Shown here in pieces: positions 46,619 to 56,054 of a DNA stretch of 64,000 bases. Position 1 is the stretch's first letter. Every line of letters starts with the position of its first letter. The notes below the pieces were generated by a model. It worked only from the letters and a program-made list of their open reading frames with translations, did not search any database and was not told the origin of the DNA. Location of the stretch: positions 124,001 to 188,000 of the forward strand of contig JADJPF010000003.1 in NCBI GenBank assembly GCA_016713405.1, read 5' to 3'. Source of the stretch: Blastocatellia bacterium (lineage in GTDB: Bacteria > Acidobacteriota > Blastocatellia > Chloracidobacteriales > JADJPF01). The position numbers and the translations under genes are program-made.

Positions 46619-46719
46619 AAACTATTAGGTATTAAGTAATATTCTTAGTTTTCAATTAATTAGAAATTAGTTTTAGCTCTAAGTCTAATTAGACATTAAT
46701 AGTTATAGGTAGGAGCAAA

Positions 46720-46747
46720 TTGACACTTTTAAGTTTTATGTTATATC
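46720..46747 (+). promoter_or_regulatory. Predicted sigma-70-type promoter of the transsulfuration genes
   Basis: A perfect TTGACA (46720-46725), 16-bp spacer and TATATC (46742-46747) place a start near 46754, about 45 nt before the ATG at 46799. Confidence 0.5.
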
Positions 46748-46759
46748 ATCGAAGTCAGA

Positions 46760-46779
46760 TAAGGCTGCCACAAGCCTTA
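46760..46779 (+). promoter_or_regulatory. Leader hairpin before the cysteine-synthase-family gene
   Basis: TAAGGCT pairs with AGCCTTA around a 6-nt loop in the predicted 5' leader, directly followed by TCTTTTAGGGG, which includes the ribosome-binding site. It may be a small attenuator; no known riboswitch is recognised. Confidence 0.35.
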
Positions 46780-46798
46780 ATCTTTTAGGGGAAAAATA

Positions 46799-47719
46799 AT
46801 GGGTTTGAAAGCCGTAGAGAGCATTTTAGATATAATTGGTCAAACACCACTATTACACTTAAAAAGGCTACAATCTCCCGAAACAGCTAATGTATACGCT
46901 AAGTTAGAATACCTAAACCCTGGCGGAAGTATTAAGGATCGTGCGGCGTTAGGTTTAATTTTGGACGCTGAAGAGCGAGGTTTAATAGGCCCAGGTTCAA
47001 CAATAATTGAACCAACAGCAGGTAATACAGGTGTTGGACTAGCATTAATTGGACGCGCACGAGGTTATCGTGTGATTCTATGCGTCCCTGAAGGTTATAG
47101 CCGAGAAAAAATGATTGTTATTTCTGCTTTAGGAGGAGAAATTATTTACACTCCACACGAAGCAGGTATGAAAGCAGCTATTGAAAAAGCTCGTGAACTT
47201 ACTAAAGAAATCCCTAATTCATTTGCTCCACAACAATTTGAAAATCCAGCAAACCCTCATTTTCACTATAAAACTACAGCAAAAGAAATTGATCAACAGT
47301 TAAATGGACAAATTGATGCAGTAGTAATTGGCTGTGGTTCAGCAGGAACATTTACTGGAATAGCACGCTATTTTAAGGAAAAAAACCCTAAAACCTATTG
47401 TGTAGCTGTTGAAACCCAAGGTTCTGTTTTAGGTGGAGGTAAGGCCGGCCCTCATAGAGTAGAAGGTATTGGAGCAAGCTTTATTCCAGCTAATTTTGAC
47501 CGTGAAGTTTGTGATGAAATTTTTCAAGTAATGGATGATGACGCATTTGCTATGGTCAAAAAGCTTGCTTTTGAAACAGGTGTTCTTTGCGGTAGCTCTT
47601 CAGGAGCAAATGCTTTTGCTGCTTTTGAAATAGCAAAACGCTTTAGCTCAGACAAAAATGTAGTAACTGTGTTTGCCGATGGAGCAGAACGCTACATGAG
47701 CAAAGGGATTTTTGATTAA
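46799..47719 (+). CDS. Cystathionine beta-synthase/cysteine synthase family (MccA-like)
   Basis: The 306-residue PLP enzyme has the Schiff-base lysine Lys46 in NPGGSIKDRAAL, the substrate loop EPTAGNTGVGLA and the phosphate-binding GCGSAGTFTG. The loop reads TAGNTG rather than the TSGNTG usual in CysK, and a gamma-lyase-family gene follows 72 bp later; both features favour a cystathionine beta-synthase (MccA-like) role in reverse transsulfuration, but O-acetylserine sulfhydrylase activity is possible. AGGGG precedes the ATG. There is no C-terminal regulatory CBS domain. Confidence 0.88.
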   Translation: MGLKAVESILDIIGQTPLLHLKRLQSPETANVYAKLEYLNPGGSIKDRAALGLILDAEERGLIGPGSTIIEPTAGNTGVGLALIGRARGYRVILCVPEGYSREKMIVISALGGEIIYTPHEAGMKAAIEKARELTKEIPNSFAPQQFENPANPHFHYKTTAKEIDQQLNGQIDAVVIGCGSAGTFTGIARYFKEKNPKTYCVAVETQGSVLGGGKAGPHRVEGIGASFIPANFDREVCDEIFQVMDDDAFAMVKKLAFETGVLCGSSSGANAFAAFEIAKRFSSDKNVVTVFADGAERYMSKGIFD

Positions 47720-47791
47720 CTTAAAATATACTTATTTGTTTTACTTGCTAAATTTAGCTTAATTTGGTAGCAAATTATTTTAGGAGTTACT

Positions 47792-48931
47792 ATGGGGTTT
47801 GATACAACAGCAATTCATGCGGGTCAAGAGCCTGATCCAGCTACAGGAGCAGTAATTACACCAATTTATCAAACCTCAACTTATGCTCAAGAAGGCGTAG
47901 GAAAACATAAAGGTTTTGAATATGCTCGTACACAAAACCCAACAAGGCTAGCATTAGAAAAAAACTTAGCAGCATTAGAAGGTGGAATCGCCGGTTATGG
48001 CTTTGCTTCAGGCATGGCAGCAATAAATGTTATTGCTTCTTTGTTTGCAGCAGGAGATCACTGCATTGTTTCTGATACTACTTATGGAGGAACATTTCGT
48101 TTATTTGACAAGGTATTAAAGAATTTTGGGTTACAGTTTAGTTATGTCAACACCTCAGATTTAGATAAGGTAGAAGCAGCCCTAAGGGTTAATACCAAAA
48201 TGATTTTTATTGAAACCCCTACCAACCCTATTATGAGTTTGACAGATATCAAAGCCATAGCAGAACTTGCTAGTAGTCGTGGGGTTAAATTAGTTGTAGA
48301 TAACACTTTTATGAGTCCTTATTTTCAACAACCATTAGCACTAGGTGCAGATATTGTTGTACATTCTACTACTAAATTTCTTAATGGGCATAGTGATAGC
48401 GTTGGAGGAGTAGTAATACTAAAAGATAAAGAAACAGCCGATAAAATCGCTTTTCTCCAAAATGCTGCTGGAGCTATCCTAAGTCCTTTTGACGCTTGGT
48501 TAATACTTCGTGGAACAAAGACATTAGCTGTACGTATGCGCCAACACGATGAAAACGGTCGTCAGGTAGCTTCTTTTTTAGTTGAACATCCAAAGGTAAA
48601 AAAAGTATTTTATCCTGGCTTACCTGATCATCCACAATATAGTTTAGCTTGTAAGCAAATGTCTGGTTTTGGATCAATGATCTCTTTTGAGACAGGATCT
48701 TATGAAAATGCAACCCGATTTTTAGAAAGCGTTAAGCTCTGTTTATTAGCAGAATCTCTTGGAGGCATAGAAACTTTAGTTTGTCATCCTGCTAAAATGA
48801 CTCATGCTAGTGTACCTGCAATGGAGCGCGAAAGATTAGGGATTAGTGATGGATTAGTAAGAATTTCTGTTGGAATTGAGAATGTAGAAGATATTATTTT
48901 AGATATCGATCAAGCATTGTCATTTATCTAA
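47792..48931 (+). CDS. Cystathionine gamma-lyase/gamma-synthase family PLP enzyme (MccB-like)
   Basis: The 379-residue Cys/Met-metabolism PLP enzyme has FDTTAIHAGQEPDPATGAVITPIYQTSTYAQ, YARTQNPTR, VDNTFMSPYFQQP and the PLP lysine Lys195 in VHSTTKFLNGHSD. Cystathionine gamma-lyase and gamma-synthase share these motifs; pairing with the upstream synthase suggests conversion of cystathionine to cysteine. AGGAG lies before the ATG. No internal frameshift is seen; length is typical. Confidence 0.9.
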   Translation: MGFDTTAIHAGQEPDPATGAVITPIYQTSTYAQEGVGKHKGFEYARTQNPTRLALEKNLAALEGGIAGYGFASGMAAINVIASLFAAGDHCIVSDTTYGGTFRLFDKVLKNFGLQFSYVNTSDLDKVEAALRVNTKMIFIETPTNPIMSLTDIKAIAELASSRGVKLVVDNTFMSPYFQQPLALGADIVVHSTTKFLNGHSDSVGGVVILKDKETADKIAFLQNAAGAILSPFDAWLILRGTKTLAVRMRQHDENGRQVASFLVEHPKVKKVFYPGLPDHPQYSLACKQMSGFGSMISFETGSYENATRFLESVKLCLLAESLGGIETLVCHPAKMTHASVPAMERERLGISDGLVRISVGIENVEDIILDIDQALSFI

Positions 48932-49103
48932 CTCTATTAGAATCTATCTGTTAAAAAAATAGATGCAAATTTATCTGGTATTAATTGTTTTTATGCTGGT
49001 AAGTGTAGAGTATTTTTAATATAATCCGGCAAATAAGTAGTCCCTAATATTTAAGACCAAGTTTCATTATTCTAACTTAAGATAAGCACATAATTTTGAC
49101 TCT

Positions 49104-50483
49104 ATGACACAAAATTCCAATATTAATATATCTTTGTATGCTCAAACAAATATTGGTATGGTTCGCCACGGAAATGAGGACAATTTCCTGGTGGTGGACT
49201 TAAGCTCGTCCGATACTTGGACAGTCGAAAATGCCAATTCCCCACCACAACGCTTATTAGGCTTTAACCAAGGCCACTATGGTTCTGTTATTGCCGTTTC
49301 CGATGGTATGGGCGGTGCCCTTGCAGGTGAGGTGGCTAGTCAATTAGCTGTTAGCTCTGTACGCGATCGGATGCTGCAATTTCAAGCAACCCCTAGTTTT
49401 TCACATTTTGCCTTTCCTGAAAGATTGCGCTTAGCGGTTGAGCAAGCTAACTATATCATTCACAGCGAGAGTCAAAACAATGTTGAATATACAGGAATGG
49501 GAGCAACCTTTACTGCTGCTGGCATAGAAGGTCATATGGCCTACTTTGCTCAAGTAGGTGACTCACGCTGCTACTTAGTACGTAATAACAAAATATCTCA
49601 AGTAACTAAAGATCAATCTTTAGTTAGCCAATTAGTTGAAGCAGGCCACATTACAGAAGAAGAAGCAGAACAACATACCTATAAAAATGTCATCCTTCAA
49701 GCTTTAGGTGCCCAACCTCGCGTTAACGTTATAGTGGATCGTATTAGCTTAAAACAAGGTGATACCTTATTACTATGCTCTGATGGCCTTTCTGGTAAGG
49801 TTAAAGGCATAGAAATGCTAAAAATTATCCAAGACTCAAATGGAGATCTTCAAGCTTCCTGTGATGCTTTGATAAAGTTAGCTAATGATCGTGGTGGCGA
49901 AGATAATATCACAGTATTAATTGCTAAAGTTGACGGAGAAGGTTTAGAGTCTCCTGTTCCAGAAGATCCTTCAAAAGGCGAGTTTGTTATTCGTGATTCT
50001 AGCTTGCCAGATGAAGTTGATCCTTCACAGCTTATTTTTGGTGATGATGAAACTCTAAAACCTGAAGAAGATGTAGTAGCAAAAGTACGTGAGCGGGATC
50101 GGGTAGATGTGGTAGAAACCCAAGAAGTACAAGCAACTATGCTTAATATGCAAGCTATTACACCCCAAATGCTTGCACAAATGGCAATGGAAGCACCTTC
50201 TGCTGAACCTACTTCTGATGAGCCTGCTGCAATACAACCATCAGCAGCTTCATCTAACAATTCTTCTGCTTCATCTAATTCTTCTGCTTCAGCACAAGAA
50301 TCAGAAGAAGTTGAATATGCTGGTAGTAGTAGCCGAACACTTACCACAATCGTTGTAATTGTATTATTAATAGCTCTAGCAGTTTTTGCTGTATTCTATA
50401 TCCGTAGTCAAAGAGGAGCAGCACCTGAACCAGCAACAAACACAGGAAAAGTTTTAGTAATAAGTGACATTTCTAAGTGCTAA
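49104..50483 (+). CDS. PP2C-type Ser/Thr phosphatase with C-terminal membrane anchor
   Basis: The first ~260 residues form a PP2C domain with all metal motifs: VRHGNEDNFLVVD, VSDGMGGALAGE, GDSRCYLVR, LCSDGLSGKV and GGEDNITVLIA. A linker rich in Glu, Ser and Ala (~residues 270-410) follows, then one transmembrane helix (TLTTIVVIVLLIALAVFAVFYI) and a short tail. The phosphatase faces the cytoplasm, held at the membrane. It would oppose Hanks-type kinases; the two kinases at 18-24 kb are candidate partners, but no kinase is adjacent. Confidence 0.92.
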   Translation: MTQNSNINISLYAQTNIGMVRHGNEDNFLVVDLSSSDTWTVENANSPPQRLLGFNQGHYGSVIAVSDGMGGALAGEVASQLAVSSVRDRMLQFQATPSFSHFAFPERLRLAVEQANYIIHSESQNNVEYTGMGATFTAAGIEGHMAYFAQVGDSRCYLVRNNKISQVTKDQSLVSQLVEAGHITEEEAEQHTYKNVILQALGAQPRVNVIVDRISLKQGDTLLLCSDGLSGKVKGIEMLKIIQDSNGDLQASCDALIKLANDRGGEDNITVLIAKVDGEGLESPVPEDPSKGEFVIRDSSLPDEVDPSQLIFGDDETLKPEEDVVAKVRERDRVDVVETQEVQATMLNMQAITPQMLAQMAMEAPSAEPTSDEPAAIQPSAASSNNSSASSNSSASAQESEEVEYAGSSSRTLTTIVVIVLLIALAVFAVFYIRSQRGAAPEPATNTGKVLVISDISKC

Positions 50484-50514
50484 AGACTTTTTTTTAACAA
50501 TTTAATATTTTTCT

Positions 50515-50551
50515 AATTAAGCGCGAAATCCAAAACCTTTCGCGCTTAATT
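50515..50551 (+). terminator. Terminator after the PP2C gene
   Basis: A perfect 14-bp stem (50515-50528 with 50538-50551), rich in GCGCG, has a 9-nt loop and is followed by GTTTTATT, 31 bp after the stop codon. Confidence 0.85.
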
Positions 50552-50625
50552 GTTTTATTAAAGAGTTTTTGAGAAAATTATTTTTGTTAAAACATTTGAT
50601 AATTAATTAACAAAGGCAAATTTTA

Positions 50626-51459
50626 ATGATCGAAAAATCAATAGGTGTTTTTGATTCTGGTATTGGGGGGCTAACGGTTTATAAATCAATTCGTGCAAAC
50701 CTTCCCAAAGAAAGTATTATTTATCTTGGGGATACGGCCCGCATTCCTTATGGAACACGTTCACCTGCAACAGTACGCCGCTATGCTTATCAAGACGCAG
50801 CTTTTCTTTCTAGACAAAATATTAAAATGCTTATAATTGCTTGTAATACCATCTCATCAATTGCAATGGAGTTATTAAAAGAAAGTTTTCCTATACCGAT
50901 TTTAGGAGTAATTGAACCAGGTGCAAGAGAAGCTGTAAGAACAAGTAAAAATGGTCGTATTGGTGTAATAGCAACAGAAGCAACCGTAGAAAGTGGAGCT
51001 TATACAAAAGCAATAGAAGCTATTAATCCTAATGTGTCTGTCTACGCTAAAGCTTGTCCCCTATTTGTTGCGCTAGCTGAGGAAGGCTGGCATAATCATA
51101 GCGCGACTAGGCTTATTGCAAGCGAATATCTAGCACCTTTACAAGAAATGGAAATAGATACTTTAGTTCTTGGTTGCACACATTACCCACTTCTAAAAAA
51201 TGTAATTCAATCTGTAGTTGGTAGTCATGTAAACTTAATTGATTCTGGAGAATGTGTTGCAAAAGAAGTAACAACATTGCTTAATAAGTCTGAAGAAACT
51301 GATTTAGAAAATAAAGCAACAGATATTTTTTATGTTACCGATTCTGGAAAGCGTTTTTGTAGAATTGCAGAGCTTTTTTTAGGTAAACCTTTAGAAAACT
51401 TAATAGCTGTAGACATATGGGAAGCAAACGCAGAAGCTAAAACTGATCCAAATTGGTAA
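50626..51459 (+). CDS. murI: Glutamate racemase
   Basis: The 277-residue enzyme has IGVFDSGIGGLTV, LGDTARIPYGTRS and both catalytic cysteines: Cys73 in IIACNTIS and Cys184 in LGCTHYPLL. It makes D-glutamate for peptidoglycan. It is followed within 30 bp by rph, a gene pairing seen in several bacteria. Confidence 0.96.
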   Translation: MIEKSIGVFDSGIGGLTVYKSIRANLPKESIIYLGDTARIPYGTRSPATVRRYAYQDAAFLSRQNIKMLIIACNTISSIAMELLKESFPIPILGVIEPGAREAVRTSKNGRIGVIATEATVESGAYTKAIEAINPNVSVYAKACPLFVALAEEGWHNHSATRLIASEYLAPLQEMEIDTLVLGCTHYPLLKNVIQSVVGSHVNLIDSGECVAKEVTTLLNKSEETDLENKATDIFYVTDSGKRFCRIAELFLGKPLENLIAVDIWEANAEAKTDPNW

Positions 51460-51487
51460 ACTTTCAAAGGTGAACAATATTAAGTAC

Positions 51488-52231
51488 ATGGACAAAAATA
51501 ATATTACTCTTGCTCGTTCCAATAACCGAGCATTATCTTCCTTAAGACAAGTAAAATTAATCCCCAATTTTACTAAACATGCTGAAGGCTCTACTTTAGT
51601 AGAGTTTGGAGATACTAGGGTACTTTGTACTGCTAGCATAGAAGAACGTGTACCACCCCACTTAAAAAATAAAGGTGTTGGGTGGGTGACAGCAGAATAT
51701 GGTATGCTCCCACGTTCTACAGAAACACGTACTAACCGGGAAGTACGAAGCGGCCCTTCAGGTCGTACTCATGAAATTCAAAGGCTAATAGGTCGTAGTC
51801 TAAGAGCCGTAGTAGAAATGGAAAAGCTTGGCGAGCGAACCATCTTTTTAGATTGCGATGTCATCCAAGCCGACGGTGGAACTCGTACAGCTTCTATTAC
51901 AGGGGCATTTGTTGCTCTAGTACTTGCTCTAAGAAAACTTAAAGATCAAAAGAAAATTGATTATGTTCCTGTTCGTGATTATGTTGCGGCTGTTAGTGTT
52001 GGTATTGTTGGAAATAAAGTCTTACTAGACTTAGATTATCAAGAAGATTCTCGCGCTGAAGTAGATATGAATATTGTTCGCACTGGCTCAGGTCGGTTTA
52101 TTGAAATCCAAGGTACAGCAGAAACAAACCCATTTACACAAGAACAAATGGTAGAAATGGTTAAAGTAGCTAGCCAGGGAATAGAGCAGCTTATAACTGC
52201 TCAAAGACAAATTCTAGGAAATTTACATTAA
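51488..52231 (+). CDS. rph: Ribonuclease PH
   Basis: The 247-residue protein is a standard RNase PH: NRALSSLRQVKLIPNFTKHAEGSTLVEFGDTRVLCTAS, WVTAEYGMLPRSTETR, SGRTHEIQRLIGRSLRAV and LDCDVIQADGGTRTASITGA. It trims tRNA 3' ends using phosphate. I prefer the ATG at 51488, since family members start shortly before NRAL and an AAAGGTG sequence lies upstream; a GTG at 51470 in frame is possible. The protein lies downstream of murI, 10-28 bp after its stop. Confidence 0.95.
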   Translation: MDKNNITLARSNNRALSSLRQVKLIPNFTKHAEGSTLVEFGDTRVLCTASIEERVPPHLKNKGVGWVTAEYGMLPRSTETRTNREVRSGPSGRTHEIQRLIGRSLRAVVEMEKLGERTIFLDCDVIQADGGTRTASITGAFVALVLALRKLKDQKKIDYVPVRDYVAAVSVGIVGNKVLLDLDYQEDSRAEVDMNIVRTGSGRFIEIQGTAETNPFTQEQMVEMVKVASQGIEQLITAQRQILGNLH

Positions 52232-52269
52232 TTTTTTACTAAATATTTATCTATAAAAGAGATGTAGCT

Positions 52270-52821
52270 ATGTTCTCACTAAGAAATAGAAGATATTTTT
52301 TACTTAGCTTTTTTTTATTAATTTTTGGATCATTATTGACTTTTTTACCTCAAGGAATTTCAGGTCAAGAAACAACAACTTATCAAGATCCAGAAGGTAA
52401 ATACCAGCTAGAACTGCCTAAAAATTGGCGGGCAGTTTCTTATCAAGATGGCTCTGGTAATACAAGAGTAGATATAATTTATCGGGATAGAGCTTTTGGA
52501 CTACTTAAAGTTAACCAAGAAACTATTTCTACAAATACTAGTTTAGAAACCCATATTCAAAGCGAAATAGATCAAAATCTGCGGTTTCGTCCTGGCTATG
52601 TTTACAATAATATAGAGCCTTTTTCTGGTGGAAACCTACGAGGAAAACTATTTGAATTTGATTTTACCGCTGCTGGACAACCTAAAAAAGGGCGAAATTA
52701 CTACTTAACAACTTCTAATCAAACTCTTTGGGTACTTAGATTTACAGGCAATCGAAAGATTTTTGCACCTCTTCGCCATGAATCTGATGCGATTGCTCGT
52801 AGCTTTAAGCTAAATCAATAA
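52270..52821 (+). CDS. Secreted PsbP/DUF1795-like protein, unknown function
   Basis: The 183-residue protein has a signal peptide (to about residue 32, GISGQ) and a domain starting TYQDPEGKYQLELPKNWRAVSYQDGSGNTRVDIIYRD, resembling the PsbP/LpqN/DUF1795 fold: a short beta-rich domain opening with a Y-x-x-P-x-x-W motif. It ends FAPLRHESDAIARSFKL, the usual C-terminal helix. Its role is unknown; it lies 38 bp after rph on the same strand and may be read through. Confidence 0.65.
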   Translation: MFSLRNRRYFLLSFFLLIFGSLLTFLPQGISGQETTTYQDPEGKYQLELPKNWRAVSYQDGSGNTRVDIIYRDRAFGLLKVNQETISTNTSLETHIQSEIDQNLRFRPGYVYNNIEPFSGGNLRGKLFEFDFTAAGQPKKGRNYYLTTSNQTLWVLRFTGNRKIFAPLRHESDAIARSFKLNQ

Positions 52822-52830
52822 AATATCTAA

Positions 52831-52867
52831 AAATCAGAAATTAGCTAGGTTAGCTAATTTCTGATTT
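52831..52867. terminator. Terminator, 17-bp perfect stem
   Basis: Bases 52831-52847 pair perfectly with 52851-52867 around a 3-nt loop between converging genes. Both flanks are A/T-rich, so it may serve both strands. Confidence 0.75.
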
Positions 52868-52899
52868 CTTAAAAACTCTTTTACAACCCTTCATTGTGA

Positions 52900-53853
52900 T
52901 TAAATAGGCACAATCACATTTTCGCCTACTATCTCACCACGCTCTATTGTCTCGCAACGATCCCGACGAACAACTACTACACGTTCTAACTTACTATTAG
53001 CAGGAATAGTAACATCATCTGTAACAATTACTTGGTGTAAAGTTGCATTAGCTTCTATTTTGATATCTTGCCAAAGTATTGAGTTTGTTACTCTCGCGCT
53101 TTCCGCTATTGTTGTGCCTGCTCCATAAACTAGATTTTTTCCTTCTTTGTATAAAAACTCTAAACTAATGTCTAAATACCTAGCTAAAGTGCTTAGTTCA
53201 TACCAACCACCATTACTAATATGTGCCGCAACAATTTTTCCTTCTTTAATTGCTTTAGGGTAAACATCTGTAGTGGAATGAGAAAACTGTTTTTGTGGGA
53301 TATAGTTAAATATTTCTTTTTCAAGTATTTGTATTCCTGTAAACATCAAAGGAATATTTTCTTTGTCTTTAGGATCAGGAAAAGGCCCAAACTTTTCTAT
53401 ATTTCCATTTTTATCAAGCAAAACATTTGAAAATCTCTCTCTTTGACGATTTTCCTTTAAGACAAGTGTTGCCAAAGCTTTACGGCTACGGTGTGTTTCA
53501 ATTGCAGAGGCTAAATCAATATCTGTAATAACTTTTCCATTCATTACAATAAAAGTATCATTTTCTAATAAATGGCGTGCGTGATCTAAGGCTCCAGAAG
53601 TGCCAAGTATTTCTGTTTCCTCGCTATAAAAAATCTTGACTCCAAACTTTTCACCTGTCCCTAGAGCTTGACGAACTGAATCACCTTGATGATGTAAATT
53701 AACAATTATCTCTTTAATACCAAAGCGTTTTAGGTATTCAACAGAGTAACAAATTAAAGGTAGGTTTAGAAAAGGTACAGCCGGCTTAGTACGATCTATG
53801 GTTAAGGGCCATAACCTAGTACCAAATCCAGCAGCTAAAATCATTGCACGCAT
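52900..53853 (-). CDS. Sugar-nucleotidyltransferase-like protein (altered metal site)
   Basis: The 317-residue protein begins MILAAGFGTRLWPLTIDRTKPAVPFLNLPLI, the NTP-transferase signature of mannose-1-phosphate guanylyltransferases and glucose-1-phosphate nucleotidyltransferases, and ends in a short hexapeptide-type beta-helix (~240-310). At the usual VNGD metal motif it reads MNGKVITDID: Lys107 replaces the aspartate that normally coordinates magnesium. Either catalysis uses the later TDID aspartates or the protein is regulatory. It is the second gene in a minus-strand pair, 46 bp after the polyprenyl synthase. Confidence 0.8.
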   Translation of the reverse strand: MRAMILAAGFGTRLWPLTIDRTKPAVPFLNLPLICYSVEYLKRFGIKEIIVNLHHQGDSVRQALGTGEKFGVKIFYSEETEILGTSGALDHARHLLENDTFIVMNGKVITDIDLASAIETHRSRKALATLVLKENRQRERFSNVLLDKNGNIEKFGPFPDPKDKENIPLMFTGIQILEKEIFNYIPQKQFSHSTTDVYPKAIKEGKIVAAHISNGGWYELSTLARYLDISLEFLYKEGKNLVYGAGTTIAESARVTNSILWQDIKIEANATLHQVIVTDDVTIPANSKLERVVVVRRDRCETIERGEIVGENVIVPI

Positions 53854-53899
53854 AGAGTTTGCCTTAAAATTTTTAGGTGAAAAAATTATCTATCTAAAA

Positions 53900-54928
53900 T
53901 TAATTTTCTCGATTAATAATAAATTTAGAAATACTAACTAGTGCTTGTTTATAAGCATTTTCTGGTAAGTCTATAAGCAAGGCTTGTGCTTCCTGAGCAT
54001 AACGTAGCAATTCTAGGCGAGAGCGTGATAAAGCCCCATGACTTTCTACTAAATTAATAATCTCATCTCTATCAACAGATATATAGTCTTGCTCTTCAAC
54101 AACTCTACATATTTTTTCTAGTACACTGCTATCTGCTTGTTCACGTAGGTAAATAACCGGTAAAGTTAACTTTCCTTCTAATAAATCACTGGCAGCAGGT
54201 TTACCTAATTTTTCATCTGTAGAAGTAAAATCTAATAGATCGTCGGCCAATTGAAAAGCAATGCCAATTTTTAGTCCAAAAGTGCGCATTATTTCTTGTT
54301 GTTTGGGGGTAGCCCCAGCCAAAATTGCACCTATTTCACAACAAGCACTAATTAAATAAGCCGTTTTTCGGCAAACAATATCTAAATACTCTTTTTCTGT
54401 AATCTCTACTCGTCCTCGCTGCATCAGTTGAATTAATTCGCCTTCTGTCATAAGGCGAGTAACTCGAGTAAGAATATCTAAAATTTCAAAACAGCGTTCC
54501 TTTAAGGTAATTTCAAAAGCTGACATATAAAGCCAATCGCCAGCTAAAACAGCAATATCATTTCCCCATTCTGCTTTTACTGATGGGCTACCTCGTCTAA
54601 TATCAGCATCATCAATAATATCATCATGAACTAAAGTAGCTGTATGTAAAAACTCCATCACTGTAGCCATACGTACAATATTTTCCGTAACTTTTGATCC
54701 TAGGGCTTGTGCAGTAAGTAAAAGCAAGGCTGGACGGACACGTTTACCACCTGTTTTTTGCAAGTATTGTCCAATGTGCATCATTAATTGCACATCACTA
54801 TTAATCAACTGGGTAAACATATCTTCAACCCGATCTAAATCAGGTTTAATAAGCGAATAAATTTCTAGGGTTGATAGTTGGGGTATTGGAGTGCTTGTTA
54901 ACATATTTAAGTTTGGCGATTGTATCAT
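53900..54928 (-). CDS. Trans-polyprenyl diphosphate synthase
   Basis: The 342-residue all-helical enzyme has GGKRVRPALLLL, the first aspartate-rich motif DDIIDDADIRRG (followed by PSVKAEWGNDIAVLAGD) and the second DDLLDF, the classic long-chain (IspB/HepS2-type) set. It elongates farnesyl or geranylgeranyl diphosphate with isopentenyl units to make quinone side chains. Product length cannot be read reliably from sequence here. The start is the ATG at 54928; an in-frame ATG eight codons later is an alternative, and neither has a clear ribosome-binding site. Confidence 0.92.
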   Translation of the reverse strand: MIQSPNLNMLTSTPIPQLSTLEIYSLIKPDLDRVEDMFTQLINSDVQLMMHIGQYLQKTGGKRVRPALLLLTAQALGSKVTENIVRMATVMEFLHTATLVHDDIIDDADIRRGSPSVKAEWGNDIAVLAGDWLYMSAFEITLKERCFEILDILTRVTRLMTEGELIQLMQRGRVEITEKEYLDIVCRKTAYLISACCEIGAILAGATPKQQEIMRTFGLKIGIAFQLADDLLDFTSTDEKLGKPAASDLLEGKLTLPVIYLREQADSSVLEKICRVVEEQDYISVDRDEIINLVESHGALSRSRLELLRYAQEAQALLIDLPENAYKQALVSISKFIINREN

Positions 54929-55037
54929 CAGTTTATTTAAGTGTCTATGAGGGTCTGAGTCTCATTTAGAGAAAAACTCCTTGACTAGTAACCAAAAATA
55001 CTTGCTAAATGTTATTATTTAGCAATCTTAAAATATT

Positions 55038-56027
55038 ATGAATAATAACTCTCTCTCTAGTAACAAAAAAGAAACAAATGCTGTTTTACAAGTGTTAGCT
55101 TTTCTGATACTCACATCTATTGTGTCGGAAATTATTTTTTGGCCGACAAATGGCCTACTAAATTATCTTTTACCCATAACCCAAGAAGAAAGCTATATCT
55201 CTAATTTGTTTTGGGTAATAAAACAACTTGGATTTCGCTTAACCTCATTAATAAGCGTTATCTTAGTTTCTATAGTCTGTATTCATTTATTTACTAATCG
55301 TAATATTAAATCCCTAGGCTTTTCTTCACATACAAATTACTTTAAAGATTATCTACTAGGATGTTTAATTAGTTTTGCTATGGTATCACTAATAGCTTTA
55401 TTACAATTTTTAGTAGGTGGAACAAGTTACACTTTAGCACTAGCAAAGTTTTCTTTACTAGGCATATTACTAATGTTTCTTATGATGTTTGTTGCAGCCT
55501 TTTTTGAAGAAGTTATGTTTCGAGGTTATCCACTACAGGTTTTAGCAAGTCATTTATCTCCCATATATGCAACACTTGTATTGTCTGGCCTTTTTGCGAT
55601 TGTACATTTAGGTAATCCTAATCCTACATTTTTTTCTACAGCTAACACGCTTTTAGCAGGTGTTTGGCTATCAATTGCTTACTTTAAGACTCGTAGTTTA
55701 TGGCTAGCAACAGGACTACATTTAGGCTGGAATTTTACTTTAGGTGCAATTTATGGACTTCCTGTTAGTGGAATTATGGAGCTTTCAAAATATTCTTTTT
55801 TAAGCTCTCAAGATTTAGGAAAAACCTGGTTAACAGGTGGCAATTATGGCCCGGAAGGTGGCTTAATTACAACCATAATACTTTTATTAGGATGCTTTTT
55901 ACTTTTCAAAATTAATTACTTAAAAATTAGCCCAGAAATGCAAAAATTCTTCCCAGATAATAACCAAACAACTACAGAAATTAAAGACACAAATAATTTA
56001 GATATTGTTGATAAAAATATTGCTTAA
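55038..56027 (+). CDS. CPBP-family intramembrane metalloprotease
   Basis: The 329-residue polytopic protein (about eight hydrophobic segments) has the diagnostic EE-x3-R motif (Glu157, Glu158 to Arg162 in FFEEVMFRGYPLQ) and later FAIVHLGNPNP and GLHLGWNF, which supply the His and Asn residues. CPBP (Abi/Rce1-like) proteins are intramembrane proteases; substrates in bacteria are mostly unknown. It is followed 27 bp later by the Dabb gene, and is divergent from the polyprenyl synthase. Confidence 0.88.
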   Translation: MNNNSLSSNKKETNAVLQVLAFLILTSIVSEIIFWPTNGLLNYLLPITQEESYISNLFWVIKQLGFRLTSLISVILVSIVCIHLFTNRNIKSLGFSSHTNYFKDYLLGCLISFAMVSLIALLQFLVGGTSYTLALAKFSLLGILLMFLMMFVAAFFEEVMFRGYPLQVLASHLSPIYATLVLSGLFAIVHLGNPNPTFFSTANTLLAGVWLSIAYFKTRSLWLATGLHLGWNFTLGAIYGLPVSGIMELSKYSFLSSQDLGKTWLTGGNYGPEGGLITTIILLLGCFLLFKINYLKISPEMQKFFPDNNQTTTEIKDTNNLDIVDKNIA

Positions 56028-56054
56028 AATATTACTTCATAGGATATAAACTTT

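Noticed and set aside
46619..46798. SAM or T-box type control upstream of the transsulfuration genes
   Set aside because: No conserved riboswitch or T-box sequence is seen; only one simple hairpin is present.
49104..50483. Possible frameshift at the end of the PP2C gene
   Set aside because: The tail after the membrane helix is short but a good terminator follows at normal distance, so the gene looks complete.
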